Notes: a model not told the origin generated them from the sequence alone. 64,000 nucleotides of DNA from Stomoxys calcitrans (GCF_963082655.1 NC_081554.1:93068245-93132244), one strand, 5' to 3'; counted from the first letter of the stretch, positions 45,363 to 57,096 are shown. Made by a program: numbers and translations.

Positions 45363-45903
45363 ACTTAAGCCATTCGGGTCCACGCAATCCGAGTTAAGGG
45401 AGTGGGCGACGAATGCGCATGCAACATTGTGGAACAGCGAAACGGTCGGTAGGACGGCGAAAATTCTATGGGAGGATCCAGATCGTGAGAAGACGAGGCT
45501 ATTACTTAAAGGAAGCAAGAAGGAGGTCAGTATAGCTATTGGTATCATAACGGGACACAAAGGACTACGAGCTCACTTATGTAAAATCGGTGCGACAAGT
45601 GATAGCATGTGTAGGGCATGCGGGGAATATGATGAGACGTTGGAGCATTTCCTTTGTTATTGGCCGGCTTTCGCCTCTAACAGATACCGGTACTTAGGTG
45701 GAGACACAATATCAGATATGAGCCAACTTAGGGGAGTGGTATTGAAAATAATTAAGGATTTTGTAAGTAAAACGGAATTCCTAACTTAAAATTTTCATGT
45801 TAGAGGTTACTTTATAGTTTTTAGAGCGCACAACAAGCCGATTACTGGCTTAGGCATGGGGCGGATTAATATCTGCACCCTCTTTTCCACCTAACCTAAC
45901 CTG
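45363..45903 (+). mobile_element. LINE-beta 3' copy with long open C-terminus
   Basis: An open frame of 158 codons (45313-45789) includes FGSTQSELREWATNAHATLW, REKTRLLLKGSKKEVSIAIG, TGHKGLRAHLCKIG and the Cys/His block CRACGEYDETLEHFLCYWPAF, then RYRYLGGDT. The C-x2-C, H and C zinc-type ligands are intact. The 3' end TTTCCACCTAACCTAACCT is followed directly by LINE-alpha sequence. The intact frame makes this one of the younger LINE-beta pieces. It is 5'-truncated within RNase H or just after. Confidence 0.85.
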
Positions 45904-46094
45904 ATATCCTGTCAGCTTCTGAAGAAGTTTTTGCTTGCAACCTTCAGTCTGTCAGCATGTTTTCCGATCACACACAATGACTGAGACGTCTGTTCTAGCC
46001 AGCGGTAGACCCCTTCAAGTATAGATTGGCCCACATAATTTTGAATTTTCACAGACCATCTACCATTCGTTGCGCTTCGGGCCAGATCCTTAAA
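45904..46094 (-). mobile_element. LINE-alpha Cys/His region fragment
   Basis: On the minus strand it spans CKHADRLKVASK, the LARTDVSVI block and the ARRATNGRWS block. The 3' end is missing and a LINE-beta tail abuts it at left. A TTAGGTTAGGTT motif at 46097 separates it from the next element. Confidence 0.65.
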
Positions 46095-46111
46095 CCTTAG
46101 GTTAGGTTAAA

Positions 46112-47105
46112 CAAGTAAAAAGGCGTTAAGTTCGGCCGGGCCGAACTTTGGATACCCACCACCTCGGGTATATATAAACCATCTTTCGTCAAATCCGGGG
46201 AAAAATGTATACCTTATGACCCCTAGCAGCTATATAGAAATATGTTCCGATTTAGACCAAATACTAATAAGTACAAGTCATTGTTCAATTGTGTAAAACA
46301 AAATTTTGCTCTTTTTAGCAGCTGTATCTAAAAATAAACCGCTCTGAACCATAAACGACACGGAAGTTGTATCGAACGTTTTATCACAACTCACTGTCCA
46401 AAATTTCGGCGACATCGGACAATAAATGCGTCTTTTGTGGGCTCAAAACCTTAAATCGAGAGATTGGCAGCTATATCCAAATCTGAACCGATCTGAGCCA
46501 AATTGACAAAGGATGTCGAAGGGCCTAAGACATCTCACTGTCTCAAATTTTAGCAAAATCGGATAATAAATGTGGCTTTTATGGGTCTAAGACCATAAAT
46601 CGGAGGATCGGTCTATATGGCAGCTATATCCAAAACTGGACCGATCTGGGCCAAATTGGCGAAGGATGTCGAAAGGCCTAAGACAACTTACTGTCCCAAA
46701 TTTCAGCAAAAATCGGATAATAAATGTGGCTTTTATGGGTCTAAGACCCTAAATCGGAGGATCGGTCTATATGGCAGCTATATTCAAAACTTGACCGATC
46801 TGGGCCAAATTGGCGAAGGATGTCGAAGGGCCTAAGGCAACTCACTGTCCCAAATTTCAGCAAAATCGGATAATAAATGTGGCTTTTATGAGCCTAAGAC
46901 CCTAAATCGGCTGATCGGTCTATATGGGGGCTATATCTAGATATAGCCCGATTTAGCCCATCTTCGAACTTAACCTGCTTATGGACAAAAAAAGAATCTG
47001 TGCAAAGTTTCAGCTCAATATCTCAATTTTTGAAGACTGTAGCGTGATTTCAACAGACAGACGGACGGACATGTCTAGATCGTCTTAGATTTTTACGCTG
47101 ATCAA

Positions 47106-47107
<2 letters not shown>
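46112..47107 (-). mobile_element. R153-B element ending in a TA microsatellite
   Basis: CAAGTAAAAAGGCGTTAAG, the hairpin AGTTCGGCCGGGCCGAACTT and TGGATACCCACCACCTCGGG are followed by about five modules (TCGGTCTATATGGCAGCTAT, CCCAAATTTCAGCAAAATCG), CCTGCTTATGGACAAAAAAAG, and the core ACAGACAGACGGACGGACAT with TCAAGAATATATATA. The far terminus is replaced by the TA array. Confidence 0.85.

Positions 47108-47179
<72 letters not shown>
47107..47179. repeat. (TA)n microsatellite
   Basis: About 20 TA units, an interrupting ACTTTA, and about 15 more. It lies where other R153-B copies have only ATATATATACTTTATA. Confidence 0.95.
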
Positions 47180-47181
<2 letters not shown>

Positions 47182-47345
47182 GCTCCTCTGGAAACAGACG
47201 CAGATCATCAACCGCTTAATGGATACCACTATCGTAGCTATTCTTGAGTGACTTACAGTTTTCTTCCAAAAATAATCACATATTACGAGTTACAGAAAAA
47301 TTCTTGCGGAGCGAAATACAAAACTTCCGCTCCACTCAACGGTTT
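47182..47345. repeat. Dispersed repeat G, copy 2
   Basis: Matches 23340-23530 in the same orientation (GGAAACAGACGCAGATCATC, CTTGAGTGACTTACAG, TATTACGAGTTACAGAAAAA, CCGCTCCACTC). Confidence 0.55.
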
Positions 47346-47356
47346 AAACAAGATGC

Positions 47357-47478
47357 CAGTGTATTCAAAAACCGCCCTCAACTGTCTCAGATCTCTCAAC
47401 GAAATGGCTGAACAGTTCAAAATTCACCTGTACTGGGTGCCGGCCCACAGATATACACCTAGACTAGGAACTACCTTA
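47357..47478 (+). mobile_element. LINE-alpha RNase H fragment, plus orientation arm of a foldback
   Basis: It encodes KTALNCLRSLNEMAEQFKIH and LYWVPAHRYTP, then CTAGGAACTACCTTA, where it meets an inverted copy of the same segment. Confidence 0.75.
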
Positions 47479-47500
47479 CATATATAAGGTAGTTCCTAGT
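47463..47500. repeat. Perfect 16-bp palindromic junction
   Basis: ACTAGGAACTACCTTA (47463-47478), CATATA, then TAAGGTAGTTCCTAGT (47485-47500). Both arms are LINE-alpha sequence and it marks the switch in orientation. Confidence 0.9.
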
Positions 47501-48240
47501 CGAGGGCGGTATTTGAAAAAGAAATATGTTGCCAAAAGTTTTAATGTCTGTCTGAGAAGATATGTATGCTAATCGTCGTTATGACATTTTTTGCAAAGTT
47601 CTCCCCTTGATGCACACTACAATGGTCGGGTAACCTATCCGATATGACCTGTCCTAGTTCTTCATAGTACACACCAAAGCCCACCTGGACATCTAGATTG
47701 GAATAATCCGTATAGAAGTCTATGTAACTTCTTTTGCCAGGAATATTGCAGTAGTCTACACTGTCTGGAACATCGAGCATTGTATCAAACATAACACAGT
47801 GTCCGTAGCCTCCACATGACCAATGCGAAAGCTCCCTTAACCTCACGACAGTGGTCGCCGCAATTAGTCTAGCCACAATCTCTAGAGAAATAACGCATAG
47901 CCTTAAATTCAGTGCATCGGATGGTGTTGTTCCCTAGTGCGGCTGTGATGCGGCTGATTATGGGACAGTAATAAACTTTTGAAGCGCCATCTACCAGACC
48001 ACAACACCATATAGCATTATAGGTCTGACAACGATAGTATATACTCATTGCATGACACGCGGTTTAAGCCAACTTTTGCTAATGGCTCTTTTGCAGGTGT
48101 ATAGAGCAAGAGTTGCCTTACTTGCCCTTACCAAAATTTTGGATAAGAAGTTAATTTCCCTGACCATCAAAACACCCAGGTATTTTGCGCTTTCAGTAAA
48201 TGGAACATTCTTCCCTCCCAAGGTGACGGGTGCCATTGTA

Positions 48241-48478
48241 ATGGGTTGCCCAAAAAGTAATTGCGGATTTTTCATATAGTCGGTGTTGACAAATTTTTTC
48301 AACGGCTTGTGACTCTGTAATTGCATTCTTTCTTCTGTCAGTTATCAGCTGTTACTTTTTGCTTGCTTTGGAAAAAAAGTGTAAAAAAAGTATATTTGAT
48401 TAAAGTTCATTCTGGGTTTTATTAAAAATGCATTTACTTTCTTTTAAAAAATCCGCAATTACTTTTTGGGCAACCCAA
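48241..48478. mobile_element. Mariner-type MITE, 238 bp, complete
   Basis: The terminal inverted repeats are ATGGGTTGCCCAAAAAGTAA and continuing TTGCGGATTTTT at left, with AAAAAATCCGCAATTACTTT and TTGGGCAACCCAA at right. A TA duplication flanks it (48239-48240 and 48479-48480). It has no coding capacity and needs a mariner transposase in trans. It sits within the RT domain of a LINE-alpha. Confidence 0.9.
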
Positions 48479-48997
48479 TAGTAAGCTTGTATCTCCTGAT
48501 AAAAAGAACTATTTTTGTCTTGTACGGATTTACGCCTAGACCACTTTTGTTACACCATTTCGCTGTAGCACGTAGGGCTCCCTGAGGTTTATTTCTAAGA
48601 GTGTTGGGAAGTTTTCCCCTTATCGCAATAGCCACGTCATCGGCATACGCGACCTCTTTTCCATCCTTTTCGTTAGTGGCTATATCGTTAATGGCTATAC
48701 TCCAAAGTAGAGGAGACAGTACACCTCCCTGAGGTGACCCATTGCTAACCAACCTTTTGGGTCGACAGATTAAAGCCTGCCGTAATGCATCTTTTGGTAA
48801 GTAAGTTATTAATAAACTTTCTCACGGTAGTGTTGTCTAGAAAAACCAGCTCACTCATTGACGCCGGTTTTAGCCAAATGTCAATGAAAGCTACCATTGA
48901 GTATTCTTGACAGCGAGAGAACCCTCTATGTAGGGGAGTAGGTAGTGAAGTGCTGTTTCAGTGTACTTGTCCTTACTATGTGCATGGTTGGGGGCCA

Positions 48998-49265
48998 GCC
49001 TATGACGCTTAATGACTAAGTTCGAAACCTAGCGAATATATCAGAAAAAGTTTTCTGCGGTGGTTATGCTGGCGACATTTGTGCTGTATTTTACCATGCT
49101 AAGTCTTCTCCGCAAATAGGTGTCGCACTGCGGTACGCCATTCAGACACGGCTAGAAAACCAAGGCCCCCTATCATTGAGCTTGAAATTGAATCGGGCAG
49201 CACTCACTGATATATGAGAAGATTGCCCCTGTTCGTTATGAAATATTCATAGGCCAATTTGCATT
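48998..49265 (+). mobile_element. tSINE lacking the A box, inside LINE-alpha
   Basis: It starts GCCTATGACGCTTAATGACT, has a mutated B box AGTTCGAAACC, then TTTTCTGCGGTGGTTATGCT, GTCGCACTGCGGTACGCC and the tail GCCCCTGTTCGTTATGAAAT..CCAATTTGCA. The first ~35 bp of the head are missing, so it is probably 5'-truncated. Confidence 0.75.
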
Positions 49266-49718
49266 TGCGTATGACAGACCCTAAGATTTGTTTCTGTCTA
49301 TGTCTCTAGAGTTTTCAGCATTAAAGATGACAGACTAATAGGACGAAAATATTTTACGTTCGTGTGGTAAGGTTTTCCTGCTTGTGGAATGAAAATGTCT
49401 CTCAGTGCCACAAGTACATACCACCTGCTGATACAAACGGAGCGGACACAGCTTGCAATGCAACCGGTGATACATCATCAGGGCCTGGTGATTTAATTGA
49501 GTCGCCCAAAGGATTTTCGAATGCATATCATTGGCAACCTCTTCTGGGGCCACGTTGTCCGTTGGAGAGCATTTGAGCAATATTTTTCGTGGATAGCCTT
49601 AATCCTTCGGAAGACAGTTTGCTTTCAATGGATAGGAGGACAACTATACTTTTTAGGGTCTTATACAAATTTAATGACTTTCCTGTGGACGAAAGAAAAA
49701 GTTTATAAAATAACAAGG

Positions 49719-50513
49719 AAACGGGCGGTGCCGACTGTATAATACTCTTCACCTACCCTATAAGTACAATGTGGGACCTATATCCAATTCTGAACCAATT
49801 TTGATGGACTTCGGCGAGCAAATATGCTCAAACTGTAAAAACTACGGTTGACAAATGGCAACATTATGGCAAATTACTCAAAATCTAGCGAACATATATA
49901 TGGGAGTTGTATCTAATTCTGAACCGATTTCGAGCATACTTCTCAAATAATGTGGTAGTCGTCGAAGAAAGCGTTGTGCAAAATTTTGCTAAGATTGGTC
50001 AAACAATACGCTTGCAGTGGCTCTTGGGGTGAAATCTGGCGATATACATATATGACAGCTATATCTAAATCTGGGCTGATTTCTTTGAAATTCAACAGTA
50101 ATATCGAGAATCAGGAGGAAATCCTTCCTGCCAATTTTCGAGAGAATCGGTTAACAACTGACCATTTTATTGCATTGTTACTGAAAATCGGACGAAAATA
50201 TATATGTGAGCTATATCTAAAGCTGAACCGATTTTTTCCAATTTCAATAGGCTTCGTCACTAAGCCGAAAAACATGCCTGTACCAAATTTTAAGACGATC
50301 GGATGAAAACTGCGTCCTGTACTTTGTACACAAATTAGCATATACAGACGGACAGACAGACGGACGGACAGACATAGCTAAATCAAATCAGAAAGTTATT
50401 CTGAGTCGATCGGTATACTTATCAATGAGTCTTTCTCTCTTCCTTTTGAGTGTTATAAACAAATTCAATAATTATAATACCCTGTACCACAGTACTGATG
50501 TAGGGTATAACAA
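49719..50513 (-). mobile_element. R153-C element, near complete
   Basis: The left hairpin region is ACGGGCGGTGCCGACT followed by ATAATACTCTTCACC. Modules start near 49902, 50054 and 50206 (152-bp steps) with TATATCTAAATCTG phrases. The core CAGACGGACAGACAGACGGA, GAGTCGATCGGTATACTTAT and the end CCTGTACCACAGTACTGATG with TAGGGTATAAC complete it. Confidence 0.8.
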
Positions 50514-50669
50514 TTAATAATTGGACAGTCATTTGTGAGGTAAGATAAGAATCAATCAGCGAAACGGTGGTCATGTCCGTCAGAAAATAGGAAATTTTAT
50601 CTTAAAGTTTTGTAGTTTGGCTCGTTTTTACTGAAGGAAAAAATTAAAATTTTCGGGCCATTTCTTTTT

Positions 50670-51117
50670 AGTTTGGCCCGCTTCGGATCACAATTGATGC
50701 ATTTGTTGGAGGTCATAGGATATATCATTTTGCACAATTTGAACCAAGTCGGATAAGAAATGTGTTCTGTAGAGGCCTAATAAATTTGAATCGGGATGTA
50801 GGTTTATATGGGATCTATATCAGTTTATAAAGCGATTCTGATCATACTTGGTACATCTGTTGGGAAAAGTCATTATGCAAAATTTCAGCCAAACCGGATA
50901 ACAACTGAGCTCTTTGGAGACTCAAGGAATATAATCTGGAGATCGGTTTATACGCGCCTAGCTTTACTCTTTCGAAAGTTATTATGTTTTCGACAGACGG
51001 ACAGACAACCGGGCATGGCAAGATCGATTTTATGGGGTCCTAGACAAATATTTTAATGTGTTACAAACGGAATAACGAAATTAGTATACCACATTCTAGG
51101 TTGGAGGGTATAAAAAG
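50670..51117 (-). mobile_element. R153-A, internally deleted
   Basis: One module (GGTTTATATGGGATCTATAT, CAAAATTTCAGCCAAACCGG), a shortened core (GACAGACGGACAGACAACCG) and the end CATTCTAGGTTGGAGGGTAT. The hairpin end is not recognisable. Confidence 0.65.
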
Positions 51118-53337
51118 GATCCGTACTAATTCGAATTGCGTCATGTTAATTTCCACCGAAAAACTTTTGCAATGGAAAGCAAAAACATTTAAATCATTTT
51201 GCTTCGGGTACAAAAATATGTCAATCCCCAACATTCATTTTCCTACAAAACATCTAGGACAAGGGCAAGGTGATATACAATATCAATGTCCGTCTCTTCA
51301 TAACTTAACTAGTTAAGAAGGTAGTCGTAGGCTTTTTAACAGACAGGCACATTGGTCATTTTGACACCTACCGGAAATTGTTGTCAAAGTAGCGTTTGGC
51401 TTGAGTTGGATTCATTTTTTATGCCAGCACAAAAACCTTTCGCTCCATGTAAACAGCTGGAAACTTAAGGCTTCGTGATGGCCGCCAAAATCAAATGGGA
51501 CAATGACGCATAAAGCAATCTTCTTAAACTTAGCACTTCTACGAAAGGATGCAGAAGGCGGCTAACAATTTTTTTGTGCTGAATTTTAAATTTGGAAACA
51601 AAGTACAAAGGTACAAGAGCCCAAAAAACGTGCTTTTAGGCCACAAAATGTGTGTTTCCTGCGGAAACACAAGGAAGATGATGCTTACATCACTCATACA
51701 AATATCCATTCACGCATAGTGAGAAACATGGGGAACTCCGCACACATCATCCTTAAATGACAGTTGTGTCTGCATATGAAGCTAAACGTGAGCAGCCAAA
51801 ACACCAAAACACACTGGAAGACATCTCCTCTTATGGAAGCAGACAAAATCTCGTTTTGCGACGATGTAAAGGTAGTACGGAGATAAGCTTGTGCACTTGA
51901 CAAAGTAGAACCACTAACTTTCATTTCAAAAAACACCCACGTATGCCTTTTTCTCCTTGTGTTTAAGTAAATTCGTACTCATAAACTGTCATAATCAAGA
52001 CATTGTTTTTATGGTAAAGTGTCTACCAATGTAATGTTTGAGATGGAGTTATCTAGGCGGTTTGCGATGACCCTACTGGGGTCAAGTACACAGTTAAGGT
52101 CCTTATAAGAGGAAAACTAGACCAATTGAGGCAATATGAGACTTAAATAAATGATGGAGTAGGGTCTAAATTTGGAGCCGAATGTCCGACCTGTTTCAGC
52201 ATTGATGTATAGAGTACAACAAGATGTTAATAGGAATAGTAACTGACTGATAGTTATGAAAAAAACTATGTCGAAATTAATTGTCGACAATTTTTTCAAT
52301 GGTGAGTATTACATTTCCCTAGCTATTCGTTAGAATTAATTTGCATTTTTAACATTAAATGCTATCTCAGTAAACCCAATAGGATTTTCAATGAGCACGT
52401 TTGGTTCACACTGGCTACATGGAAAAATTGAAAATCCATGTCATTTCCTTGAACCACAACACCTTGTTATGCTTGGCCATAACACGTAGAGACTTTTTTC
52501 TGCATTTCATCCTCCGCAACGAACACTAAGCAAAAATTAAAATTTAAATATAAAAAAGTTTCTCGGTAGAGAATAAAAGGAACAAGTAGATGAGCAGAAC
52601 ATGTGTACACTTATTTTTGTTTTTCCCCTTTGGCATCACAATGTGAATGGAAACTTTTTCCAACATTGCACAAATCCCAAACTAATTGGAAGGTATTAAA
52701 CATTTACAGATAACATCTCGCCGTGAATAATCGTCCATGCCAAGAGCAACTCATAAATGATGAATATCCTCGCACTTTATAAAGGACGTAAGTACATGGC
52801 AATGCGAAACCATACCACTATAAGTGTTATCCTCATGAAGGAAGTATGAAAAAGCCTTTTTCTCACATATTATTTACGCACTCTTGCTATTTTGGTCGGC
52901 TGAAGTAGGAATTAAAAAAGGTATTTTTATGAAATTTATTTTTGTTTTAGGAGTTCCATTTATATTCCGCAGTCCTTAATATTGAACCGTCATTTCGCCA
53001 CCTTATGGTCCTTATTTGTTTTGTGGCGCAGAGTGATGACGTTTTCGTTCGTTTATTGCAATCATTTACCATTCAGGATAATAATGATTGGTTCACTTCA
53101 CCGGCTAAAATTGGAGGAGCTAATTTTAAATAGAACAACAAATTTAGCAATATATTTGGACTAAAACTGACATAAGACAAAATATGCCTAAAAGGAGTTA
53201 ATAATAGAAATTACCTTTCTAAATTTCAATGTGTGAGAAAGGGTACTCCATAAGCATGGAAATGTTTTGCAAACTTATTGGAGTGGCTATTATAAAAACA
53301 AAAGTTGGATACCCACCACAGAACGAAAACAATTTTA
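51118..53337. other. Single-copy DNA, no gene seen
   Basis: 2.2 kb without recognised repeats. Open frames (51056-51316 +, 51694-51936 -, 52982-53164 +) have no domain. If the exon at 12803-13643 is real, this could be intronic. Confidence 0.45.
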
Positions 53338-54075
53338 TTTTTTTATACCCTCCAGCATAGGATGGAGGTATACTAATTTCGTCATTCTGTTTGTAACACC
53401 TCGAAATATGCGTCAGAGACCCCATATTCATTTTTAGTCGATCTAGCCATGTCCGTCCGTCTGTCTGTCGAAAGCAAGCTAACTTTCGAAGGAGTAAAGC
53501 TAGCCGCTTGAAATTTTACACAAATCCTTTTTATAAGTGTAAGTCGGTTGGGATTTTAATTGGGCCAAATCGGTCCATGTTTTGATATAGTTGCCATATA
53601 AACCGATCTTGGATCTTGACTTCTTCAGCCTCTAGAGGGCGCAATTCTCGTCCGATTTGACTGAAATTTTGCACGTATTGTTTTGGTTCCAACAACTGTG
53701 CTAAGTATGATTCAAATCGGTTAATAATCTGGTATAGCTGTCATATAAACCGATCTTGGATCTTGACTTCTTGAGCCAATAGAGCGTTCAATTCTCATCC
53801 GATTTGGCTGAAATTTTGCATGAGGTGTTTTGTTATGATTTCCAATAACTGTGTTAAGTATGTCGCAAATCGGTTTAGAACCTGATATAGCTGCCATATA
53901 AACCGATCTGGGAACTTTATTTCTCAAGCCTCTAGAGGGCGCAATTCTCATCCGATTTGGCTGAAATTTTCTACAACGGCTTCTTTCATGACCTACAACA
54001 TACGTGTTTAATATAGTCTGAATCGATCAATAGCTTGATACTGCTCCCATATAAACCTTTCTCCGATATATATCT
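53338..54075 (+). mobile_element. R153-A copy, hairpin end missing
   Basis: TTTATACCCTCCAGCATAGG, ATACTAATTTCGTCATTC, the core CATGTCCGTCCGTCTGTCTG and GAAAGCAAGCTAACTTTCGA, then modules (CATATAAACCGATCTTGGAT, CTAGAGGGCGCAATTCT) to about 54075. Confidence 0.8.
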
Positions 54076-54462
54076 ACCGTTTGAGAACGATTAGAAACAC
54101 ATCTTCAAAACGTTGCATGGTTAGAGTTGTAAAATTTTGAATCATGTGCCTTGGGTGTTTGTTTGGGCTGTCATATCTTCATTTGTGATCTCGTTACCAG
54201 TTCAGCTCTAACCATTCCAAATCGCTACCCGTTCTAGAACGATAGATTTTTTACTAGTTGTTTTCGATCCTAGGAGCCTCATCCGTGCCGAATGTAGGTG
54301 AGAGCGGATTATATTTGGAAAAAGTTTTTGTTTTAAAGATACGACGTTGTTATCAATTTTGGGAACTAAAAGACTCTCGAAGGGTTTAAGTTTAGTTTCA
54401 CTTAAACTGTGAATTTAATTAATACAAGTTCACTAAAAATATAACTCACATTCAATTTAAAA
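54076..54462. other. Unassigned DNA
   Basis: AT-rich with no recognised element. Confidence 0.35.
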
Positions 54463-54903
54463 CAATAAGTGGAATTGTTCGGCCACGCCGAATCTTATAT
54501 ACCCTTCACCACGGATCGCATTTGTCGAGTTCTTTGCCCGGTATCTCTTTTAATGCAAACAAAGGGCAATGGATAAGAATTGCTATGCTAGAGGCTCATG
54601 AAGTCAAGATCCAAGATCGGTTTATATGGCAGCTGTACCAAAACATAGACCGATATGGCCCATTTACTATCCCAAACGACTTACACTATTAAGAAGTATT
54701 TGTGCAAATTTTTCACACAAATACTTGGAAAGTTAGCGTGCTTTTGACAGACAAAGGGGCGGGTGGACATGGGTAGATCAACTTAAAATGTCATGACGAT
54801 CAAGATTGTATATATATTTTATGGGATCTTAGAACAATATTTCGATGTGTTATAAACGGAATGATGAAATTGGTATATTCCATTCTATGGTATAGGTTAT
54901 ACA
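54463..54903 (-). mobile_element. R153-A, internally deleted
   Basis: The hairpin TTCGGCCACGCCGAA (54478-54492) is followed by TATATACCCTTCACCACGGA, one partial module, AACATAGACCGATATGGCCC, and a degraded core (GACAGACAAAGGGGCGGGTG). The end is CATTCTATGGTATAGGTTAT. Confidence 0.7.
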
Positions 54904-56514
54904 ATTGTATCAATTATGGCCTACTCAGAAATACATAACCTCCTCCTTTTAAAGATGAATGTCCCTACTGATTACCCCTTTTTGGTACAACACTAATAAG
55001 GAAATTGTATTTTGTTATTTTTGCAGTAAATAAACATGATTTCCCCCAAGAGCAGTTGAGAAGTCATAATAATTTCATTGCCACGTCTGTTTCTGACCCT
55101 TCAAAATCACAGAATTTAACAAAAACTCATTACTTACCGTTGTGATTCATTCTACTCAAACAATAGGAAAGAGACCCCAAATGCTTGCTGCGGTAATTTT
55201 ATTGAAATATTTTGTTTTATTAGTTTAAGGAATTTACTAAATGAATGTGAGTAAGTTTTCCAAGTTAGGTCAATTTCCAGCAACTGAACGCAGCCTTTTT
55301 GCAGGGTTAAAGGCAATTTAATAAATGATGGACCCGAGAACTTTAAATGACCCCTCTTTATTTCTTTGATTTCAAATGTCTCATAGAACATACCGAAATA
55401 CACCCAAAGGTGTTTCATACAGCTAGCATTCAACTCAATTTGATGGCAAAGGACAGGCATGTCCCATTGATTGAAATACATATTTTGGTCTCCCACAGAA
55501 ATTATTTATTTATGGTCGTAAGAATCTACATGTATACGTACATAACACACATTTATTAAATTGAATTTGTTCTTCTCTTTGTTGTCGGTATTATTGTTGT
55601 TGTTGATAATGTTTCCAACATCTTCATCGATTGTCTTTGCGGCCGTGTTTTCCGTTAACATTTCAAAAATGTTTCATTTTCATTCTCCTGCCGCTCTCAA
55701 AGGACTCTGAAGTCTAGGGGCTTTCATTGGATATGAGGGAGGCAAGCGGAGCATAAAATTTTCATGGGAAAAGGAAATGAGAAGGAACTCATCGTCATAC
55801 AGACATTTATTAATGTTAGAGTGTTTGTTATTTTTTTGAATCTTTCTACCTTTTGACAGGCAGTAAGCCGTATGTCTGCCTGCATAAAAAGTGTATAAAG
55901 AAATACAAGATATTCTAAGTACTCCAACATTTGTTGGTAATTCACTTATGAATATCACATGTTGTATATATGAAAACAACATTGGCACGCACAGAGTATA
56001 TGTTTCTGTGTGGGCTCATTAAAGAACGAAGGCTGAAGGGCTTAAAGCTTTTCTTATTCATCATCTCAGTGCAAGTAATGAGTGCTGAATATTCGATTGA
56101 ATCGTGGAAGTATGTAGCGAAAAGGCGTCAGGATTCATTATGTGAACTCATGCACTTTAAGATCTGTAAAGAAAGTTTTCCATTGTTATTCATTTAAAAT
56201 AAAATATTACACTTAAAAGGGTGGGTAGAAAAGTCATGAAGGAGTCTAAAAACGCTTTCAGGACTATTATAGATCTTAACGGCCAAAAGCCGTATTGTCT
56301 TGCAAAAATTCCTTCGGCTTATAAAATGAAGGGAAGAGCCGTGGTTTAATGAGTCGGGAATGCGGAATGCACCTTACGTAGCTGTTTAACATTTCCAAGA
56401 AAATGTCGAGGTTTGTTTATGGCTTATATCAACACATTGTTCTTGTAATTCGGAGAAAGGTATTTACCTGAGACATTCTGAACTGATAAGGAAGGCATAG
56501 AATTTGCATATGGA
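54904..56514. other. Single-copy DNA, no supported gene
   Basis: Frames at 55152-55496 (-, 114 codons) and 55680-55988 (-, 102 codons) lack any recognised domain or splice context. No repeat families are seen. Confidence 0.4.
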
Positions 56515-57094
56515 TTCTGAACTTGTTTGCTTCAGTGACTTCAACTTACCAAATATCGTGGGCCTCGAAAAAAAACGCCATCAATTGGTATCGTGGGTCT
56601 CGAAAAAGAACGCCATCAATTGGTATAGATACATTCTGGGAGAACATTTTTGATCAGTGCTTGTTTCAGACGAATAACATTCGTAATGCAATGGATAGGA
56701 TGTGGGCCTGGTGTTTGCCTCGATCGTGGATTTTTTTCTTTGTCCTTTACGGAACCTGAGAAAGGATAGATAGTCACAGTTATTATTTCCCTAGTTGCAT
56801 GAAGCTTGATTGTAGGGAATCGTCAGAAGATTCCGAGAAATGCTATATGTTCGCAAATTTTTTTCAAGTTGTCTTTCAGTTCCAGCTATGCTTATGAAGT
56901 TAATAAGATCAGTCTTACTGAGGATGAAGCGATGAGTGGTTTGAAATCATTGAAGAGTTCCCAGATATCAGAGACGTATGGTGTACCGGTGAATATTCTT
57001 TAATCTTATGCCTATAAGTAATATATGCCACTTATGACCATATTCAACGATTCATTACTTTCAAAATATTTCCCATTTCCTAGAGGTCAAGTTA
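56515..57094 (+). mobile_element. LINE-delta fragment: endonuclease end and RT start
   Basis: Endonuclease C-terminal phrases CFSDFNLPNIV (about 56529) and LVFASIVDFFLCPL (about 56709) match the GDFN.P.I.W and DLVF blocks of LINE endonucleases. Downstream, EVNKISLTEDEAMSGLKSLK (56896 on) and PLMTIFNDSLLSKYFP (57028 on) match the region just before RT block 1 in Jockey/CR1-like LINEs. A 35-bp tandem duplication at 56554-56623 disrupts the endonuclease. The RT core is missing because a mariner starts at 57097. The family differs from LINE-alpha, LINE-beta and the Jockey copy. Confidence 0.65.
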
Positions 57095-57096
57095 TA

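Larger units (their letters stand above)
47485..49715 (-). mobile_element. LINE-alpha copy with intact YADD, interrupted by MITE and SINE
   Basis: Read on the minus strand from 49715: the pre-RT linker (STKNIAQMLSNGQRG), RT start (EEVANDMHSK), a break at the tSINE 48998-49265, then SNGSPQGGVLSPLLWSIAIN and EVAYADDVAIAIRGKLPNT (about 48740-48620). It continues WCNKSGLGVNPYKTKIVLF, is cut by a MITE, and resumes at 48238 with FTESAKYLGVL and ATLALYTCKRAI. The linker and RNase H pieces follow (FYTDYSNLDVQVGFGV). The YADD catalytic box is intact here, unlike the copies at 24535 and 61889, but other frameshifts exist. The 3' half ends at the foldback junction, so the Cys/His region and tail are missing. 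Confidence 0.85.

Noticed and set aside
51056..51316. 86-codon frame after an R153-A
   Set aside because: It starts inside the transposon and has no recognisable product.
55152..55988. Minus-strand frames of 114 and 102 codons
   Set aside because: No domain, and stops and AT-rich context fit non-coding DNA.
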